Positions 53,046 through 62,765 of a DNA stretch of 64,000 nt are shown in pieces. A model generated the notes under the pieces. It saw only the letters and a program-made list of their open reading frames with translations, searched no databases and was not told the DNA's origin. The DNA is taken from positions 1 through 64,000 of the forward strand of contig NZ_QOVK01000012.1 of NCBI RefSeq assembly GCF_004104075.1. Reading direction: 5' to 3'. The DNA comes from Leeuwenhoekiella polynyae (GTDB taxonomy: Bacteria; Bacteroidota; Bacteroidia; Flavobacteriales; Flavobacteriaceae). Position 1 is the first letter of the stretch, and the number at the start of each line of letters is the position of its first letter. The translations under genes and the position numbers were made by a program.

Positions 53046-53125
53046 TGTAAACATTTTTGATTTGCACCAAAACTTTTTTTAAATAAACTGATAATCATCC
53101 TGTAAAAGGATACAATTTTTCAAAT

Positions 53126-55534
53126 ATGAAATTTTTCAGTTTGATGCTTATGCTGTTTCTGGGGATTCAGCTTCAGGCTCAACAATGTAATTATAGCATT
53201 AGCGGTGTCGTGCGTGATTTTCACGATGGGGATGCATTAGTAAATTCTACCCTTAGTGTAAATGGCTATGAGATTTATGCGTTATCTGATTTTGATGGAA
53301 ATTATAAATTAGAAGGTTTATGTGTGGGGACCTACACGATTACAATTACTCATCCCGAGTGTGAAGTAGCAGAATTTACGGTAGAAGTTACTAAGAATGT
53401 CACACGCGATTTTAAATTAGAGCATCATACCGAAGAACTGAATGCTGTTACTGTTCAGGGGGAAAATGCCAATAAGGGTTCGGTGTCTAGTGTTTCAACT
53501 ACTTTACATTCCGAAACTTTAGAGCAATACAGCAATGCCAGTTTAGGGGATGCGCTACGGGAAGTTCCCGGAGTTTCCTCGCTAAATACCGGAAGCACGG
53601 TTGTAAAACCTGTTATCAACGGTTTACACAGCAGTAGGGTCTTAATTATAAACAATGGTACAAGAATGGAAGATCAAGAATGGGGTGTTGAGCACGCTCC
53701 AAATCTTGATATTAATGCTGCAGGAAATGTTACAGTTGTAAAGGGCGCTAGCGCATTACGCTATGGCGGAGATGCCGTTGGTGGAGTAATTGTTACAAAC
53801 GCGCCGAAAGCTCCAATAAAAGATACATTATACGGTAAAACTATTTTAAGCGGTGCGAGCAACGGAAGAAGTATAGGACTAACCACCAGTCTACTGAAAG
53901 CTTATAAAAGCGGATTTTATGTTCAAGGTCAAGGTACTGCTAAATATGCGGGCGATTTACGTGCTCCTGATTATGTACTAACCAACACAGGCTTGAGAGA
54001 ACGCGACTTTTCAGTGGGATTCGGACTGAACAAATTCACTTACGGATTTGATGCTTACTATAGCTTCTACAATTCAGAAATTGGTATTTTAAGAGCCAGT
54101 CATATAGGTAATTTGAGCGATTTGATTCGTGCGATAAATAATGGAGAACCCAATTATGTGCGTGATTTCACCTATGATATCAACGCTCCTAAACAAGATG
54201 TTTCTCATCATTTAGCTAAACTCAGCTTTTACAAACGCTTTGAAAATGCCGGAAAGCTCAATCTGGATTACTCTTTTCAGCAAAATAACCGAAAGGAGTT
54301 TGATATTCGCCGAGGTGATGACAGGGATAAACCTTCATTAGACTTAAGATTAACGACTCATACTTTGGCATCTAACTTTCTTTATGATGCGGCAACAGAT
54401 TTTAAAGCCAACTTTGGTGCAGAAGTTTCCTATCAAGAAAATTTTCCAGATCCCAATACCGGAATTAGAAGACTGATTCCTGATTATGAGATGTACACTG
54501 CAGGCGTGTATGCTACCGCCGACGTGGATCTGTCGCCAGAATGGCGCTTAGATGGTGGAATTAGATATGATTTTATGCAGGTAGATGCACAAAAATATTA
54601 TTTAAACAGCAGCTGGGAAAGTCGGGGATATGAAGAGGAATATGGAGATCTGGTGGTTAGCCGATCAGATAGTCAGCTGCTCGTGAATCCTGTTTTTGAT
54701 TACCATAATTTTTCCGGGACTGTAGGCGCTCGATATCGAATAAAACCAAACTGGGATTTAAAATTGAACTTGAGCAGTGCCTCTAGAGCTCCTAATCCAG
54801 CGGAACTTTTTAGTGATGGTTTGCATCATTCTGCGGCGATTATTGAACTCGGTGACTTAAGACTAAATCAAGAACAATCTTACAAAGCCAGTGTTGAATT
54901 TACCGGTCAAATCGAAGGTTTAAGCTTTGGGATCAACCCATATTACAACCATATTAATGATTTTATCATTATGGAACCAAGTGGATTGCAGTATACGAAT
55001 AGAGGAGCTTTTCCTGTATATCAATACGGTCAAGTTGATGCGCGATTGTTTGGGGTTGACTTGCGAGCCGCTTATATTTTTAATGAAAATTTTGACCTAC
55101 AAACGGTATTCGCTTACGTAAATGGAGAAGACCTAGATCGTAATCGCCCATTAATTGATATGCCGGCACCTAACGTAAATACCAAGTTTGGATTTCAAAA
55201 ACCTGAGTGGAATAATCTCAAATTAGGCTTACGCAATCAGAGTGTTTTAATGCAAACTCGTTTTCCAGATAATGACTTTAAGGTTACTTATATCAACGAT
55301 GCCGGCGAGCAAACTACTGAAAGGGTAGAAGTAAGCCGAACACCAGAAGCATACAGCTTATTTCATTTAACATCATCCGTTGATTTTGATGTATTTAAAC
55401 AATCTACATTAACCGTAGGCTTTTATGTAGATAATATATTAAACACCGCCTATCGTGATTACCTAAATCGCCAGCGCTATTTTGCTGATGATCTAGGACG
55501 AAACTTTAGAATTCAATTAAAATTTAATTATTAA
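53126..55534 (+). CDS. TonB-dependent receptor, ZnuD-like
   Basis: 802 residues. Signal peptide, then a CarboxypepD_reg-like domain (about 22-100) with Cys21, Cys66 and Cys79 and several His (HHTEEL at 100-105), a plug domain with SLGDALREVPGVSSL, VINGLHSSRVLIINNG, EDQEWGVEHAPNLDINAA and VKGASALRYGGDAVGGVI, and a 22-strand barrel ending in an aromatic residue. The 'NGxRxEDQxWGxEHAP' segment is typical of the ZnuD-like zinc/heme receptor group. It should import a metal or small chelate at the outer membrane with TonB energy. No tonB or exbB gene is close; the orphan ExbD is 40 kb away. Confidence 0.87.
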   Translation: MKFFSLMLMLFLGIQLQAQQCNYSISGVVRDFHDGDALVNSTLSVNGYEIYALSDFDGNYKLEGLCVGTYTITITHPECEVAEFTVEVTKNVTRDFKLEHHTEELNAVTVQGENANKGSVSSVSTTLHSETLEQYSNASLGDALREVPGVSSLNTGSTVVKPVINGLHSSRVLIINNGTRMEDQEWGVEHAPNLDINAAGNVTVVKGASALRYGGDAVGGVIVTNAPKAPIKDTLYGKTILSGASNGRSIGLTTSLLKAYKSGFYVQGQGTAKYAGDLRAPDYVLTNTGLRERDFSVGFGLNKFTYGFDAYYSFYNSEIGILRASHIGNLSDLIRAINNGEPNYVRDFTYDINAPKQDVSHHLAKLSFYKRFENAGKLNLDYSFQQNNRKEFDIRRGDDRDKPSLDLRLTTHTLASNFLYDAATDFKANFGAEVSYQENFPDPNTGIRRLIPDYEMYTAGVYATADVDLSPEWRLDGGIRYDFMQVDAQKYYLNSSWESRGYEEEYGDLVVSRSDSQLLVNPVFDYHNFSGTVGARYRIKPNWDLKLNLSSASRAPNPAELFSDGLHHSAAIIELGDLRLNQEQSYKASVEFTGQIEGLSFGINPYYNHINDFIIMEPSGLQYTNRGAFPVYQYGQVDARLFGVDLRAAYIFNENFDLQTVFAYVNGEDLDRNRPLIDMPAPNVNTKFGFQKPEWNNLKLGLRNQSVLMQTRFPDNDFKVTYINDAGEQTTERVEVSRTPEAYSLFHLTSSVDFDVFKQSTLTVGFYVDNILNTAYRDYLNRQRYFADDLGRNFRIQLKFNY

Positions 55535-55551
55535 CCCCTAATTTTTTATTT

Positions 55552-56139
55552 ATGAAAGCAACTAAATTATTTGCAATGGCTCTTGTAGCCGTAATTGGTC
55601 TTAACTCGTGTTCTTCTGACGATGATAACACGCCTGAAGAAATCAATGAAGAGGAAGTGATCACCACGATCACCGTAACCCTTGTACCACAAACCGGAGA
55701 AACTGTTACCTTAGAATCAAGAGATCTTGATGGAGATGGTCCTGATGAACCCGTGATCACTGTTTCTGGATCTTTACAAGCCGGAATGCTTTACAATGGA
55801 AGCGTATTATTAGAAAATGAAACTGAAACTCCAGCCGAAGTAATCAATGAAGAAATTCAAGAAGAAGCAGATGAGCATCAGTTTTTCTACCAAGCTTCTT
55901 CTGGCTTAAATGCTGATTTTGCTTACACCGATTCAGAAAACACGTATCTCAATAACGACGTTTCTAATCCTGTTGGTTTAACCTTTAACTTACAAGCAGG
56001 TACTGCTTCATCTGGGATATTCACCATTACTTTAAGACACCAGCCTTCAAAAGATGCAGAAGGTGTTAGTGAAGGTGATATAACTAATGCAGCCGGGGAA
56101 ACAGATGTTCAGGAAAGCTTTGATATCGTGATTGAATAG
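55552..56139 (+). CDS. Acidic lipoprotein paired with the ZnuD-like receptor
   Basis: 195 residues. Lipoprotein signal (AVIGLNSC, Cys20), then a highly acidic part (SDDDDNTPEEINEEEV) and a beta-rich domain with SRDLDGDGPDEPVITVSG, EIQEEADEHQFFYQAS and a C-terminal GDITNAAGETDVQESF. Similar proteins in Flavobacteriaceae are often labelled 'type 1 periplasmic binding fold superfamily'. The label is by homology and I cannot verify it here. Position 17 bp after the receptor and acidic/His content suggest a partner lipoprotein that binds or hands on the cargo. Confidence 0.82.
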   Translation: MKATKLFAMALVAVIGLNSCSSDDDNTPEEINEEEVITTITVTLVPQTGETVTLESRDLDGDGPDEPVITVSGSLQAGMLYNGSVLLENETETPAEVINEEIQEEADEHQFFYQASSGLNADFAYTDSENTYLNNDVSNPVGLTFNLQAGTASSGIFTITLRHQPSKDAEGVSEGDITNAAGETDVQESFDIVIE

Positions 56140-56191
56140 TTTAAGACCATTAAACAATAAACTACTTTATGGGTTTACCCTGTGGTGGTTT

Positions 56192-56231
56192 AAAAAAAAA
56201 AGCGCTGCAATTTAATTGCAGCGCTTTTTTT
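56192..56231. terminator. Bidirectional hairpin terminator
   Basis: AAAGCGCTGCAAT pairs with ATTGCAGCGCTTT around a TTA loop with flanking A and T runs; it separates the receptor-lipoprotein unit from the convergent sigma factor gene. Confidence 0.92.
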
Positions 56232-56256
56232 ATTTTCACTTTTAGGAGGTAAACTC

Positions 56257-57123
56257 TTATCCTAGATAAGTTTTAAGCACTTTACTTCTAGAAGTGTGAC
56301 GCAATCTTCTAATTCCCTTTTCACGTATCTGACGCACACGCTCACGGCTTAAATCAAACATTTCACCTATTTCCTGAAGGGTATGAGGTTGCTCACCACC
56401 TAAGCCATAGTTTAATTTGATTACATCAGACTCACGAGGAGACAATGTTTCTAAAGCACGCTCAATCTCAGTTCCTAAAGATTCCTGCATCAAATCTGCA
56501 TCAGGATTAGGAGACTCCCCAGATTTTAGAACATCATAAAGATTAGAATCGTTCTCACCTTCTTTAAAGGGTGCATCCATAGAAAGGTTACGACCAGAAT
56601 TCTTCATAGCTAACTTTACTTTAGCTACAGTCATATCCAGTTCTTTTGCAATCTCATCTGCAGACGGTGGACGTTCTAAACTTTGTTCCAAATAAGAAAA
56701 GGCTTTGTTGATCTTGCTTATTGTACCAATTTTATTTAGAGGTAAACGCACCGTTCTTGAATGCTCTGAAATAGCCTGAAGAATAGATTGACGAATCCAC
56801 CACACAGCATAAGAGATAAACTTAAAACCACGTGTTTCATCAAAACGCTTTGCCGCTTTAACAAGACCTACATTTCCTTCGTTGATCAAATCAGGTAATT
56901 TTAAACCCTGATTTTGATATTGTTTTGCAACAGATACCACAAAACGCAAATTAGCCTTCGTTAATCGTTCTAAAGCAATCTGATCGCCTTCACGAATACG
57001 TTGTGCCAACTCGACCTCCTCATCAGCGGTAATCATATCGAGTTTACTTACATCTTGTAAATAGGTGTTTAAAGATTTTGATTCCCGATTGGTTACCTGC
57101 TTGGTGATTTTGAGTTGTCTCAT
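56257..57123 (-). CDS. rpoD: Primary RNA polymerase sigma factor (RpoD/SigA type)
   Basis: 288 residues, short because region 1.1 and the non-conserved insertion of E. coli RpoD are missing, the normal Bacteroidota form. Region 1.2 ([16 protein letters not shown]), region 2 ([36 protein letters not shown]), region 3 and region 4 with a helix-turn-helix ([25 protein letters not shown]) are all present. It directs polymerase to the unusual TAnnTTTG promoters found throughout this window. It forms a single-gene unit with a terminator after it. Confidence 0.96.
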   Translation of the reverse strand: MRQLKITKQVTNRESKSLNTYLQDVSKLDMITADEEVELAQRIREGDQIALERLTKANLRFVVSVAKQYQNQGLKLPDLINEGNVGLVKAAKRFDETRGFKFISYAVWWIRQSILQAISEHSRTVRLPLNKIGTISKINKAFSYLEQSLERPPSADEIAKELDMTVAKVKLAMKNSGRNLSMDAPFKEGENDSNLYDVLKSGESPNPDADLMQESLGTEIERALETLSPRESDVIKLNYGLGGEQPHTLQEIGEMFDLSRERVRQIREKGIRRLRHTSRSKVLKTYLG

Positions 57124-57255
57124 ATGAAATTTATTTTTTTTAAGTAAATAGGATGTATTATAACATGGATAAATGTAAAATCAAATTAAAATGCACTCTT
57201 TATGATAACTTTAGCATTTATCTATGTTTTTTTTAATTATATGACAAGAACCAAC

Positions 57256-59763
57256 CTAATTATCCTCATCGTTTTTCTTTTTCCTTTTTAAGAACGAAAA
57301 GAATCCTTTTCTAGTATCTTCTTCCTCGTCTTGATTAACCTCTTCGCTTGGTAATGGCTCTTCTTCTGTTTTTATGATAGAACCATTATTATCCAGATAA
57401 ACCTTTTTTCTGAATTTTTGCTCTTCTTTACTAAATATAGACTCAAAAAATTGACGCACTTGTGAAGTACTGTCTTTTACAATAGGAGGGCAGTTAAGTG
57501 CATCAGCAACTTCAGAAGAAGGCGCCTTAAACCGCTGTTTGGTTAAAGAAGCATAGGTCGTGTCATTATTAAGACGTTGCATAAACTTTGCATAAATTGG
57601 CAAAGCCGAATTTGCACCAGCACCTAAACCTGTACTACTAAAACCTATTCTATAATCGTCGTTTCCTACCCAGGTCACTGCTACCATATAAGGAGTAATC
57701 CCTACGAACCAACCATCTTTGTTATCCTGAGTGGTTCCGGTCTTTCCTGCAATATCGTTTTTAAGCTTATATGTATACCTTAGTCGGGTTGCGGTCCCTT
57801 CACTTACAGTCCCACGCATCATTTCTATCATTGCTTGCCTTGTAAAATTACGCATTACAGATTTTTCTGATGTCTCTGGCGTGAAATCTGCAATAGTTTT
57901 ACCTGTACGGTCCACAATCTTAGTGATATAGAAAGGCTTCATTGGTTTACCTCCATTTACAAATGAAGTATAAGCAGAAGCCAGATCGCGCATTTTTATT
58001 TGTGCTGTTCCTAAAGCAAGTGAAGGTACTTGAGGTAATTTTGAAGGAATCCCCATTTTATGAGCTTGATTGATAACTTTACCAATGCCTACATCTAGCA
58101 AAACTTTTACAGCAACGGTGTTAACCGAATTACTCAAAGCTCCTTTTAAAGAATATTGTAAATCTTCACCCTCACCACCTGAATTTGATGGTGACCATTC
58201 TTTATTGTTGAAATAGTAAAGTTCTTGTTCTCCACTGTAATAAGTACACGGATCAACTCCTTGTTCTAATGCAGTTGTGTAAACAAATGGTTTAAAAGTA
58301 GATCCTACCATACGCTCACTTTGACTCACATGATCGTATTTGAAATTTTCAAAATCAATACCTCCAATATAGGCTAATACGCCACCAGTCTCAGGATCAA
58401 GAGCTACAAAACCACAATTGAGTAATGATAGGTAGTGTGCTAAGCTATCTTTAACCGAAATTGATTGTATTGTTTCATCGCTATTCCAGTCAAATATTTT
58501 TCGATTTTTTTTAAAATTGAGAGAGTCTTCAAGTGCCTCACCAGAAATACTATCTTTTGTCAATTTTTGATAATAGGGTAGTTTCTCTAAGCTAGGTTCT
58601 AAAATTGATTTGCGTTTCCAAGGAGCATAATTTCCATATGCTTTTTCATATTGAGTTTGCAAAGCGGCCATATGCTCACGCATTCCGGCCTCTGCATATT
58701 CTTGCATTTGCTTATCTAACGTAGTATGTATAATCAACCCATCCTGATAGAGGTCATAAGCGCTTCCGTCTGCTTTAGAATAATTTTTAAGAAGTTTTTT
58801 AGCCTCTTTACGTATAAGTTCTCTAAAATAGGGCGCTATGCCTAAATCTGTTCTTTGCTGATAACTCAAAACGATCGTATCTCGCTCCATGCCAATAGTA
58901 TCCTGAGGTTTTAGATACTTATACCGAAGCATTTGGTTGATTACCACATCTCTTCGTTTTCTAGCACGGTCAGGATGTACACGCGGGTTATAGCTGTTAT
59001 TTGCTTTTAGAGAACCAACTAATATTGCCGCTTCGTTTAAGGTTAAAAGTTCTGTGTTTTTATTGAAAAATTTCTGACTAGCACTCTCTATTCCATACGT
59101 GTTATCAGGAAACGGAACAGTGTTGAGATAGAGATTTATTATTTCGTCTTTAGTGTAAACTTCTTCAATACGCTGTGCAACTATGAACTCTTTAAATTTT
59201 GAAACAATAAGATTGAAAGTTCCTCCGCCGGGTCTTCCGTAGATATTTTTAACTAACTGTTGCGTGAGCGTACTACCACCTCCTGAAGACTCATTTTGCA
59301 TAAGAAGTGTTTTGAAGAATACACGCATTAAACTTAGTTTGTCAACACCATCGTGTTTGTAAAAACGAGCATCTTCGGTAGCTATTAATGCATCTTTTAA
59401 ATGTGATGGAATTTCATCAAAACCTACTGGTCTACGATCAAAAATATAATATTTGCCTATGTTCTTTCCGTTGCGATCAACAAGCTGTGTAGCTAGCGAT
59501 TGCTCTAAATGTGTAAGTTCATACTTAGAAGGAAGATCTCCCCAAACTCCCATATAAATACTCAGAAAGAATATTGAAAATATAAAGAACAAAGACCCTA
59601 TAACGAGTAAAGGATAACGAACCCATTTTCTTTTTATAGCACTGTGAAATTTTAAAGCAGCAAATCTAAAACTGATTTCTAGATACTTTAAAACCTTTGT
59701 AAAAAGTGTAAAAGCTTTGTTTTTAAAAGAAGTGATATTCTTATTTTCTAAGGGGTTCTTCAT
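57256..59763 (-). CDS. mrcA: Penicillin-binding protein 1A, bifunctional
   Basis: 835 residues. An N-terminal span (about 54-74) precedes a GT51 transglycosylase domain with the catalytic Glu130 in ATEDARFYKHDGVD and GGSTLTQQLVKNIYG. The transpeptidase domain has Ser488-x-x-Lys in MVGSTFKPFVY, SNSVN, and KTGTTQDNKDGWFVG. It makes glycan strands and cross-links them in the periplasm. The C-terminus is a basic/acidic low-complexity tail (about 790-835) ending FLKRKKKNDEDN. A TACATTTG box lies upstream (minus strand 59778-59771). Confidence 0.96.
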   Translation of the reverse strand: MKNPLENKNITSFKNKAFTLFTKVLKYLEISFRFAALKFHSAIKRKWVRYPLLVIGSLFFIFSIFFLSIYMGVWGDLPSKYELTHLEQSLATQLVDRNGKNIGKYYIFDRRPVGFDEIPSHLKDALIATEDARFYKHDGVDKLSLMRVFFKTLLMQNESSGGGSTLTQQLVKNIYGRPGGGTFNLIVSKFKEFIVAQRIEEVYTKDEIINLYLNTVPFPDNTYGIESASQKFFNKNTELLTLNEAAILVGSLKANNSYNPRVHPDRARKRRDVVINQMLRYKYLKPQDTIGMERDTIVLSYQQRTDLGIAPYFRELIRKEAKKLLKNYSKADGSAYDLYQDGLIIHTTLDKQMQEYAEAGMREHMAALQTQYEKAYGNYAPWKRKSILEPSLEKLPYYQKLTKDSISGEALEDSLNFKKNRKIFDWNSDETIQSISVKDSLAHYLSLLNCGFVALDPETGGVLAYIGGIDFENFKYDHVSQSERMVGSTFKPFVYTTALEQGVDPCTYYSGEQELYYFNNKEWSPSNSGGEGEDLQYSLKGALSNSVNTVAVKVLLDVGIGKVINQAHKMGIPSKLPQVPSLALGTAQIKMRDLASAYTSFVNGGKPMKPFYITKIVDRTGKTIADFTPETSEKSVMRNFTRQAMIEMMRGTVSEGTATRLRYTYKLKNDIAGKTGTTQDNKDGWFVGITPYMVAVTWVGNDDYRIGFSSTGLGAGANSALPIYAKFMQRLNNDTTYASLTKQRFKAPSSEVADALNCPPIVKDSTSQVRQFFESIFSKEEQKFRKKVYLDNNGSIIKTEEEPLPSEEVNQDEEEDTRKGFFSFLKRKKKNDEDN

Positions 59764-60136
59764 AAAAGAACAAATGTAATGGTAATCTTTAAAGCTATCT
59801 ACAGTGGTTTACATTACTTTAACAACTATTTTTTGATTTTAGTGTAACAAAATTTGGACTGGTCCGTCTTCTTTATATAACATCAATCAAGAAGTTCTTT
59901 AAAATTCAGATTTTGTATAAAACTAATTGTCGGCTCTGTTGGCGAGATGTTTTAGAACGTGTTAGGCTTGCTTCTTTTTATTAAGGAAAAGAGCTCAATA
60001 ATAGGAAGCTGATTTTTCAAGATACAATCAAATCAATCACAAACGGGCAGTTATCTGATTCTTTTAGATAGCTGCTTTTTTAGTGGCATAACCAAAAGGG
60101 TTTAATATTCTGAGGTGTTCCCCAGGTTAGTTTACT
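59764..60136. other. Intergenic region between PBP1A and the SLC13 gene
   Basis: This 373-bp gap has no credible gene. It includes the promoter side of the PBP1A gene (TACATTTG near 59771-59778 on the minus strand), a partial hairpin at 60048-60078 (GCAGTTATCTGATTC and GATAGCTGC) and the short copy of the dispersed repeat (60081-60140). Confidence 0.7.
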
Positions 60137-60140
60137 TTAC
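60081..60140. repeat. Multi-hairpin dispersed repeat, shortened copy
   Basis: AGTGGCATAACCAAAAGGG and TTTAATATTCTGAGG match the left arm, then TGTTCCCCAGGTTAGTTTAC matches the right end of copy 2. The middle, including the GTTTCTAACGAA block, is absent, as expected from a deletion between the two arms. It lies at the 3' end of the SLC13 gene, whose stop codon is at 60137-60139. Confidence 0.6.
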
Positions 60141-61948
60141 AAAAGTGTGGCAAGTAGAAGCGTACCGGCAACACAAAGAATGATTGAGAGAATTCCACCT
60201 ATAATAAAAAAGTGTTTGAATTTGTAAATACCCAGACTGTAAATCAAGGTGTTAGTCTGATAACCTACCGGAGTAAAAAAACTAAAATTCGCTGCAAACA
60301 TAACTGCGAGTATAAAAGGTTTTGCAGAAAGATCTAAGCCACTAGCAACTGTAATAGCAATTGGGGTCATAATTACCGCTGTAGCATTATTTGAAATACT
60401 GCCACTTAAAACCATCGTTATTAAGAATAAAGCCCCCAATACAAATAAATTATCCTTCCCCTCAAAAAGCATAAGCAAATGCTCAGATAGCCAAATATCT
60501 GCTCCGCTGTTTGTCATTGCAACTCCTAATGGAATCATACCGGCCAATAAGAAAAAAATCTGCCAGTCAACTTTGTGATAAATTTTATTCATCTCCAAGC
60601 TATTAGTTACTAATAACAAAGCAATGCCGGTAAGCGAACTAGCCAAAATACTTAAAATACCTGACGCTGCCAGACCTATAACCGTCAATAAAATAGCAAG
60701 TGTTATATACTTTCTGGTCTTGTTTTTAGGTTCAAAGGGTTCATGTGTTCTAAGAATTACAATACCTTCTAAATTCTCTAAAGTATTGAGTTCTGCCTGA
60801 GTTATTTCTAATAGAATTCGATCCCCTGGTTTTATGCGAATCTGATCTAAATCTTTACGAATTAGGCGTTCTCGTGTGTTGCGAATATTTTTTCGTTTTT
60901 TAATCGCTACGGGCAGTGCTCCTTCAAGCTTAAAACGCTTTAAACTGTTAAGCGTATTTCCTATAAAAGTAGATCCCGGCAAAATTAAAACTTCCACTAA
61001 ATGGATTTCAGATTCTGGATTCTCTTCTCCATTCTCTTCCTCATTCTCTTTTGATTGTTCAGTATTTTTCTTTGAGAGTCCTTCTTCGGCAGAAATTTGT
61101 TCTACCGTTTCTAGATCTGCCATGACCACTAAGCGGTCCCCTTGAGCTAAGGTGATGTATTTTCCGGGAGCATTTGTAACGTCACTACCGCGAATGAGTT
61201 TCAACAGTGTTACATTAGGTGTATTTAAAAATGAAATATTTTTTATTGACTTACTTATTAGGGGAGAATCATCATTAATAGTTAAGGTAGTGATGAGTTC
61301 ATCAAGCTTATAATCTGACTCTAAACTTTCAGAAGCATTTTTAGCAGGTAAAAAGCGAGAAGCACTAGTTATTACTACAATACCTATAACAAGAAAAATA
61401 CATCCAAAAAAAGCAAATTCAAAAAAGCCAAGCTTTTCAACTCCGCGGTTTTGAGCTATAGAATTTACAATGAGGTTTGTAGAAGTACCCATTAGTGTGC
61501 AACTACCTCCTAAAATACCTGCGAATGAAACCGGCAACAACAATTTTCCGGCAGCAATCCCATAACGTTCTGCCAATTGAAAGATGATCTTTATAAAGAT
61601 AATTACAACTGCTGTTGTACTTATAAATGCTGAAATACCTGCAGTTATAAACATAAAAACAGGAATGAGCAGGAGTAGAGGGAGTATGCTTAAACGCTGT
61701 AATCCCTTAGCAAACCAAGCTATTACACCGTTATCTTCTAGCGCAACTGCTATAATCATTAAAGCTAAAACGGTTATTGTTGCCGAATTGGAAAAACCAC
61801 TTATACCTTCTTCTGGACTAACTAAACCTAATAGGATTAAAGAAACCACAATAAACATTGCAATCTTGTCAACCGGAAAGAGTTCGGTCACAAAAAAGAA
61901 AATTGTTAAACCGAGGATGATGAAAACTTCAATGATTGCAATATCCAT
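60137..61948 (-). CDS. SLC13-family anion transporter with two TrkA-C domains
   Basis: 603 residues. About 10 to 12 spans are split into two halves (about 1-200 and 405-603) by a cytosolic part with two RCK/TrkA-C domains (about 215-290 and 315-400). The membrane halves show SNSATITVLALMIIAVALED and GSISNNATAVIMTPIAI, the paired motifs of the DASS/ArsB-like SLC13 fold. A glutamate-rich linker (about 285-315) joins the two TrkA-C domains. It probably takes up sulfate, dicarboxylate or another anion; the substrate is not readable. Confidence 0.9.
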   Translation of the reverse strand: MDIAIIEVFIILGLTIFFFVTELFPVDKIAMFIVVSLILLGLVSPEEGISGFSNSATITVLALMIIAVALEDNGVIAWFAKGLQRLSILPLLLLIPVFMFITAGISAFISTTAVVIIFIKIIFQLAERYGIAAGKLLLPVSFAGILGGSCTLMGTSTNLIVNSIAQNRGVEKLGFFEFAFFGCIFLVIGIVVITSASRFLPAKNASESLESDYKLDELITTLTINDDSPLISKSIKNISFLNTPNVTLLKLIRGSDVTNAPGKYITLAQGDRLVVMADLETVEQISAEEGLSKKNTEQSKENEEENGEENPESEIHLVEVLILPGSTFIGNTLNSLKRFKLEGALPVAIKKRKNIRNTRERLIRKDLDQIRIKPGDRILLEITQAELNTLENLEGIVILRTHEPFEPKNKTRKYITLAILLTVIGLAASGILSILASSLTGIALLLVTNSLEMNKIYHKVDWQIFFLLAGMIPLGVAMTNSGADIWLSEHLLMLFEGKDNLFVLGALFLITMVLSGSISNNATAVIMTPIAITVASGLDLSAKPFILAVMFAANFSFFTPVGYQTNTLIYSLGIYKFKHFFIIGGILSIILCVAGTLLLATLL

Positions 61949-62056
61949 AAAATTAGGCTGATATTTTTTAAGCTAAATTTATAATGAAACTTAAAATCAT
62001 TTTGCCAAATATTACTTAAACAATACACAATCAAAATAGGTTATAAGTAGAATTGA

Positions 62057-62064
62057 TATTTTTG
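62057..62064 (+). promoter_or_regulatory. -7 promoter element for the Crp/Fnr gene
   Basis: TATTTTTG fits TAnnTTTG, 20 bp before the ATG at 62085. No TTG was seen at the ideal upstream spacing. Confidence 0.45.
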
Positions 62065-62084
62065 AATTTATCTAACTTTAGTTT

Positions 62085-62666
62085 ATGTATGAATCTATAC
62101 GGTCTCACGTAGAAGAAATTATTCAGATCTCTGATTTAGAATTTGAAGAGTTTAAGAGTATTCTAGCTCCGCAACGCTTGCGAAAAAAAGAGTTTCTCAT
62201 CCAGCCCGGTTCGTTTGTAGATACAGAATATTATGTTGTAAAAGGTTGTGTAGAAGCCTTTCATACTTCAGAAGCTGGAGAACAATCTGTGGTACAGTTT
62301 GCCATTGAAGATTGGTGGATAAGTGATTTTTCGGCTTTTTTTAATGAAACACCAGCACGATTGAGCGTTAGTTGTTTAGAAGATTCTTTGGTTTTAGGAT
62401 TGAAGAAAAATAATCTGGAAGAGCTGTATAAACGAATACCAAATTTTGAGCGATTTTTCAGGATCAAGACAACCAGAGCATTTATAAGTTTAACAGCTCG
62501 TGTACAAGCGGGATTAGAAAAAAACAGTAAACAACGGTATTTAGATTTTTGTAAAACTTATTCTAATATAGAAAAGCGGGTACCTAATTATAGAATCGCG
62601 AGTTATCTAGGTATCAAACCAGAATCGTTGAGTAGGATTAGAAAAGAGCTTTCAGTACTTGATTAA
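62085..62666 (+). CDS. Crp/Fnr-family transcriptional regulator
   Basis: 193 residues. A cyclic-nucleotide-binding-like beta-roll (about 25-115: FLIQPGSFVDTEYYVVKGCVEAF, EQSVVQFAIEDWWISD) is followed by a dimerisation helix and a short C-terminal helix-turn-helix (VPNYRIASYLGIKPESLSRIRKEL). The cAMP-contact Glu/Arg pattern of Crp is not evident, so the ligand is unknown. An SDR gene follows 99 bp downstream with three phased repeats between, so the regulator may control it. Confidence 0.9.
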   Translation: MYESIRSHVEEIIQISDLEFEEFKSILAPQRLRKKEFLIQPGSFVDTEYYVVKGCVEAFHTSEAGEQSVVQFAIEDWWISDFSAFFNETPARLSVSCLEDSLVLGLKKNNLEELYKRIPNFERFFRIKTTRAFISLTARVQAGLEKNSKQRYLDFCKTYSNIEKRVPNYRIASYLGIKPESLSRIRKELSVLD

Positions 62667-62698
62667 CACTGATTAACATCATTTGAGGCATATTAACA
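62661..62698 (+). repeat. Three ATTAACA iterons in 10-bp phase
   Basis: ATTAACA occurs at 62662-62668, 62672-62678 and 62692-62698, i.e. at steps of 10 and 20 bp (same DNA face). The first overlaps the end of the Crp/Fnr gene. The SDR start codon is 67 bp further. Confidence 0.55.
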
Positions 62699-62742
62699 GG
62701 TGCAACTAACATAGGTCAACTTCTGCTAGCTGTTGAGTTTTA

Positions 62743-62750
62743 TAGTTTTG
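62743..62750 (+). promoter_or_regulatory. -7 promoter element for the SDR gene
   Basis: TAGTTTTG fits TAnnTTTG and lies 15 bp before the ATG at 62766. There is no standard -33 box; activator sites (the ATTAACA iterons) lie upstream, as expected for a regulated promoter. Confidence 0.45.
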
Positions 62751-62765
62751 TAAAAAACAAAATTT

